DNA of 64,000 nt from COE1 sp949066965 (lineage in GTDB: Bacteria > Bacillota > Clostridia > Lachnospirales > Lachnospiraceae). The stretch lies in NCBI GenBank assembly GCA_949066965.1, contig CARTDA010000005.1, positions 124,001-188,000 on the forward strand. Direction: 5' to 3'. Of the stretch, positions 61,766 through 64,000 are shown piece after piece (positions within the stretch are counted from its first letter, which is position 1; every line of letters begins with the position of its first letter). The notes under the pieces were generated by a model that saw only the letters and a list, made by a program, of their open reading frames with translations, made no database searches and was not told the DNA's origin. The position numbers and the translations under genes were made by a program.

Positions 61766-62383
61766 ATGTTATTTGGACGAAAAAACGACAGTGAAAAAAT
61801 ATCGCAGATGAAAGCAGCAGTGGAGGAGTTTGTGGCAGAGGCATTCCGGCAGCAGGCACAGGAGCAGTCACGGCAGCAGGAGAAACAGCAGGCCCATCTG
61901 GATGAAATGATGGAAAAAAACCATAAGGCAGTGCGGAATCTTGCTGATACCGTGGAAGATTTTCTGGACAGCATGGAGGAGGAAGACAGACAGCAGCGGC
62001 AGTCACGGCAGGAAATCATGGATATCCAGAAACGGGAACAAGGACTGTTGGAACTGGTGGGACTTTATCAGCAGCAGATGGAACTGGTCGAGCAGTGGAT
62101 GGCAGGGCAGGAGAACAGCAAAGCTGCCCAGACGGCATGGGAACAGCAGTATGCCATGCTCAGGGGAAAGATTATGACGGAGAGCCGGCTGTGCGCGATA
62201 GAAAATACAGGTGCGTCAGGAGAGCCGGTGGACTACCGCCTGCACGAAGTCCTTCAGGCAGTTGAGCCGGAGACAGCAGGGCAGGAGGGAACCATAGCGG
62301 AGGTATACAGCCAGGGGATGCTCTATCAGGGGACAGTCATCAGGAAAGCGCGCGTATCGGCGTACCGCAGGAAAGAAAACTAA
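61766..62383 (+). CDS. GrpE-like co-chaperone
   Basis: This 205-residue protein has a long Gln/Glu-rich coiled coil (about 10-115) followed by a C-terminal region matching the GrpE beta domain: VDYRLHEVLQAVEPETAGQEGTIAEVYSQGMLYQGTVIRKARVSAYR. GrpE exchanges nucleotide on Hsp70. Its sequence is diverged from house-keeping GrpE and it sits directly before an Hsp70-type gene, so it probably serves that paralogue only (inference). Confidence 0.8.
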   Translation: MLFGRKNDSEKISQMKAAVEEFVAEAFRQQAQEQSRQQEKQQAHLDEMMEKNHKAVRNLADTVEDFLDSMEEEDRQQRQSRQEIMDIQKREQGLLELVGLYQQQMELVEQWMAGQENSKAAQTAWEQQYAMLRGKIMTESRLCAIENTGASGEPVDYRLHEVLQAVEPETAGQEGTIAEVYSQGMLYQGTVIRKARVSAYRRKEN

Positions 62384-62440
62384 GACAACAGCAAAATCAA
62401 AAAGTACGCACAAAAGTATAAAAACCAAAGGAGAAAAAGA

Positions 62441-64000
62441 ATGGATACAATCATAGGAATTGATTTGGGAACGTCAACGACCGAGGCGGCAGTTTATCAG
62501 GATGGCAAGCCGGTTATCATGCTCAATTTTGACGGAAAGGAAGTTACGCCTTCCGTGGTGGGACTGGATGACACAGGCAATGTGATTGTGGGTGAAAAGG
62601 CAGAGGGGCAGCAGCTGCTCGCGCCGGAGCGAACGGTCAGGGAAGTGAAGCGTCTAATCGGGACGGACGAGCTTGTCACAATGGGAAAGCGGCAGTATTC
62701 CCCGGTTGAAATCTCTTCCATGATTTTATCCTATGTGAGAAATTATGCGGGGAAATATCTAGACAGTGACATCACGCGGGCGGTAATTTCCGTGCCGGCG
62801 TATTTTGATGAGCTGCAGCGGCAGGAAACGATGGAAGCCGGAAGGGCAGCGGGATTCATGGTAGACCGCATCATCAACGAGCCGACAGCTGCGGCGCTCA
62901 GCTATGGGCTGGAGCATATGGACGAGGAGAGCTATGTCCTGGTCTATGACCTGGGCGGGGGCACATTTGACGTGACGCTCCTGGAAATGTTTGAGGGCGT
63001 GCTCGAGGTAAAGGCGAGCAGCGGTGACAATAAGCTGGGCGGAAAGGATTTTGACCAGCGGTTAATTGATTATCTGGTAAGGCAGTTTCAGCAAAAACAT
63101 GGAATCGACCTGACAAAGGATTTATATGCAATGGCACGCGTGCGCGACGAGGCGCTGCGCTGTAAGATTGCGCTGAGCGCACAGGAGGAATATGCGGTAC
63201 AGCTGCCGGTGCTGATTATGAAGGATGATGTGCCCTATGCGATGGATGAAATCGTAACGCGTGTAAAGTTTGAGGAACTGATTCAGGATCTGGTGGAGCG
63301 CACACATGAGCCGATAAGGGTAGTGCTTTCGGACAGCGGCATTTCTGCCAGTGAGCTTGACAAAATATTGCTGGTCGGAGGTTCTACCCGCGTTCCGCTG
63401 GTGCGTAAGGACATTGAGGCATATTTTGGCAGGAAGCCGGAGGCAGCGGTCGACCCGGATTATGCGGTAGCGCAGGGAGCCGCGATACAGGCAGCCATTA
63501 TAGCGGGGCTGATGGATGAGGACAATGAGATTGTGATGACCGACGTCAACCCATACACGCTTGGCGTGCGGACAATTCATGGCTATGATGATGAATATAT
63601 GAGTGTCATCATTCCGAGAAATAAGACGATACCAACCACAAAAAAGCAGAGATATTATACCTCATGGGACGGACAGACAGCGGCAGTCATCGAGGTTTAC
63701 CAGGGGGAATCCTCAAATGTCCGGTACAATCACTGTATCGGCGAATTTGTTCTGAAAGGCATTCCCGACAGGGCTGCCGGAAAAGAGGCAATAGAGGTTT
63801 CCTTTTCCTATAACCAGAACGGTATGCTCCAGGTAACAGGCACGGTTGTGAGCACTGGAGAGGAAGCGTCCATCGAGATAAATATGCTGAATACAAAGGA
63901 AGAGCGGGTGGATGTGAGCGGCTGGAAATCATCGGGGCTGGCAGGGGATTACAGGACTGTCATCAGGCGTGTGGAGAAATGGCTGAAAAATCATGCAGAT
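62441..64000 (+). CDS. Hsp70-family chaperone, 3' end outside the window
   Basis: 520 codons are seen before the window edge. The ATPase domain is complete: IIGIDLGTSTTEAAVY at the start (phosphate-1 loop), PAYFDELQRQETMEAGRAAGF, NEPTAAALSYGL, VYDLGGGTFDVTLLE, and ILLVGGSTRVPLVRKDI. The substrate-binding beta domain follows (NPYTLGVRTI, IIPRNKTIPTTKKQRYYT, with FSYNQNGMLQVTG). It differs from standard DnaK in many conserved positions and has no dnaJ nearby, so it looks like a specialised HscC-like or paralogous Hsp70. ATG 62441 follows AAAGGAG. Confidence 0.9.
   Translation, partial: MDTIIGIDLGTSTTEAAVYQDGKPVIMLNFDGKEVTPSVVGLDDTGNVIVGEKAEGQQLLAPERTVREVKRLIGTDELVTMGKRQYSPVEISSMILSYVRNYAGKYLDSDITRAVISVPAYFDELQRQETMEAGRAAGFMVDRIINEPTAAALSYGLEHMDEESYVLVYDLGGGTFDVTLLEMFEGVLEVKASSGDNKLGGKDFDQRLIDYLVRQFQQKHGIDLTKDLYAMARVRDEALRCKIALSAQEEYAVQLPVLIMKDDVPYAMDEIVTRVKFEELIQDLVERTHEPIRVVLSDSGISASELDKILLVGGSTRVPLVRKDIEAYFGRKPEAAVDPDYAVAQGAAIQAAIIAGLMDEDNEIVMTDVNPYTLGVRTIHGYDDEYMSVIIPRNKTIPTTKKQRYYTSWDGQTAAVIEVYQGESSNVRYNHCIGEFVLKGIPDRAAGKEAIEVSFSYNQNGMLQVTGTVVSTGEEASIEINMLNTKEERVDVSGWKSSGLAGDYRTVIRRVEKWLKNHAD

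Overview
The window looks like a chromosomal segment of a gut-type, anaerobic, butyrate-forming Firmicute of the Lachnospiraceae (moderate GC, strong AGGAGG-type ribosome sites, clostridial gene content). The main clue is the complete acetyl-CoA to butyryl-CoA operon (thl-crt-hbd-bcd-etfB-etfA) combined with a ptb-buk terminal branch, as known from Coprococcus/Butyrivibrio-type producers. The genus assignment is inference; no rRNA or tRNA gene was seen.

Layout. 0-1 kb: rplM-rpsI. 1-5 kb: a stand-alone DpnI-like endonuclease, then a DRE-TIM aldolase, a FabG-like reductase and a thioredoxin reductase. 5-9.5 kb: an NlpC/P60 wall hydrolase, the long hibernation factor hpf (with a cluster of DnaA-box-like nonamers upstream) and an M23 peptidase. 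9.8-16.3 kb: the butyrate operon. 16.4-24.2 kb: a Uma2-family protein and a six-gene polyamine cluster carrying both the AdoMet route (speD, speE) and the aspartate-semialdehyde route (carboxynorspermidine dehydrogenase and decarboxylase) fed by arginine decarboxylase and agmatinase. 24.3-26.4 kb: buk and ptb on the minus strand. I see matching Rex-like operators over both butyrate promoters. 26.5-30.3 kb: a split ThrE exporter, an S8 peptidase and a DEDD exonuclease.

30.6-41 kb: a 1074-residue HD plus Hsp90-like ATPase protein, a lipoprotein beside an LspA-like peptidase, a divergent carbamate kinase homologue, a pseudouridine-kinase-like protein with an HTH, an HtrA protease and a KDG-type sugar kinase. 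41-51.2 kb: a galactan/galactoside utilisation locus (GH53, galT, LacI and AraC regulators, GH2 beta-galactosidase, an unassigned 619-residue deacetylase-like barrel enzyme, a small zinc ribbon) with a clear LacI-type operator at its head.

51.2-64 kb is accessory in character: an AraC remnant; an XRE helix-turn-helix fused to a complete but degenerate PurM (AIR synthetase) domain, followed by a heterodimeric ABC exporter; an acetyltransferase behind a near copy of the same promoter; a tandemly duplicated membrane protein; a broken CBM2/vWA/TSP3 surface protein in which a vWA fragment lies inverted; and a GrpE-like/Hsp70 pair running off the right edge.

Cutting across all this are several families of structured intergenic repeats. 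One is a modular hairpin family whose stems differ between copies but stay paired, and whose copies abut terminator T-tracts. A second is a hairpin repeat that delivers the ribosome site of the next gene. A third is a 146-bp element present in two identical copies. Three single palindromic MITE-like elements are also present. The observations I rank highest are the XRE-PurM/ABC unit with its duplicated promoter, the modular covarying repeats, the HD-Hsp90-like protein and the paired Rex-like sites.
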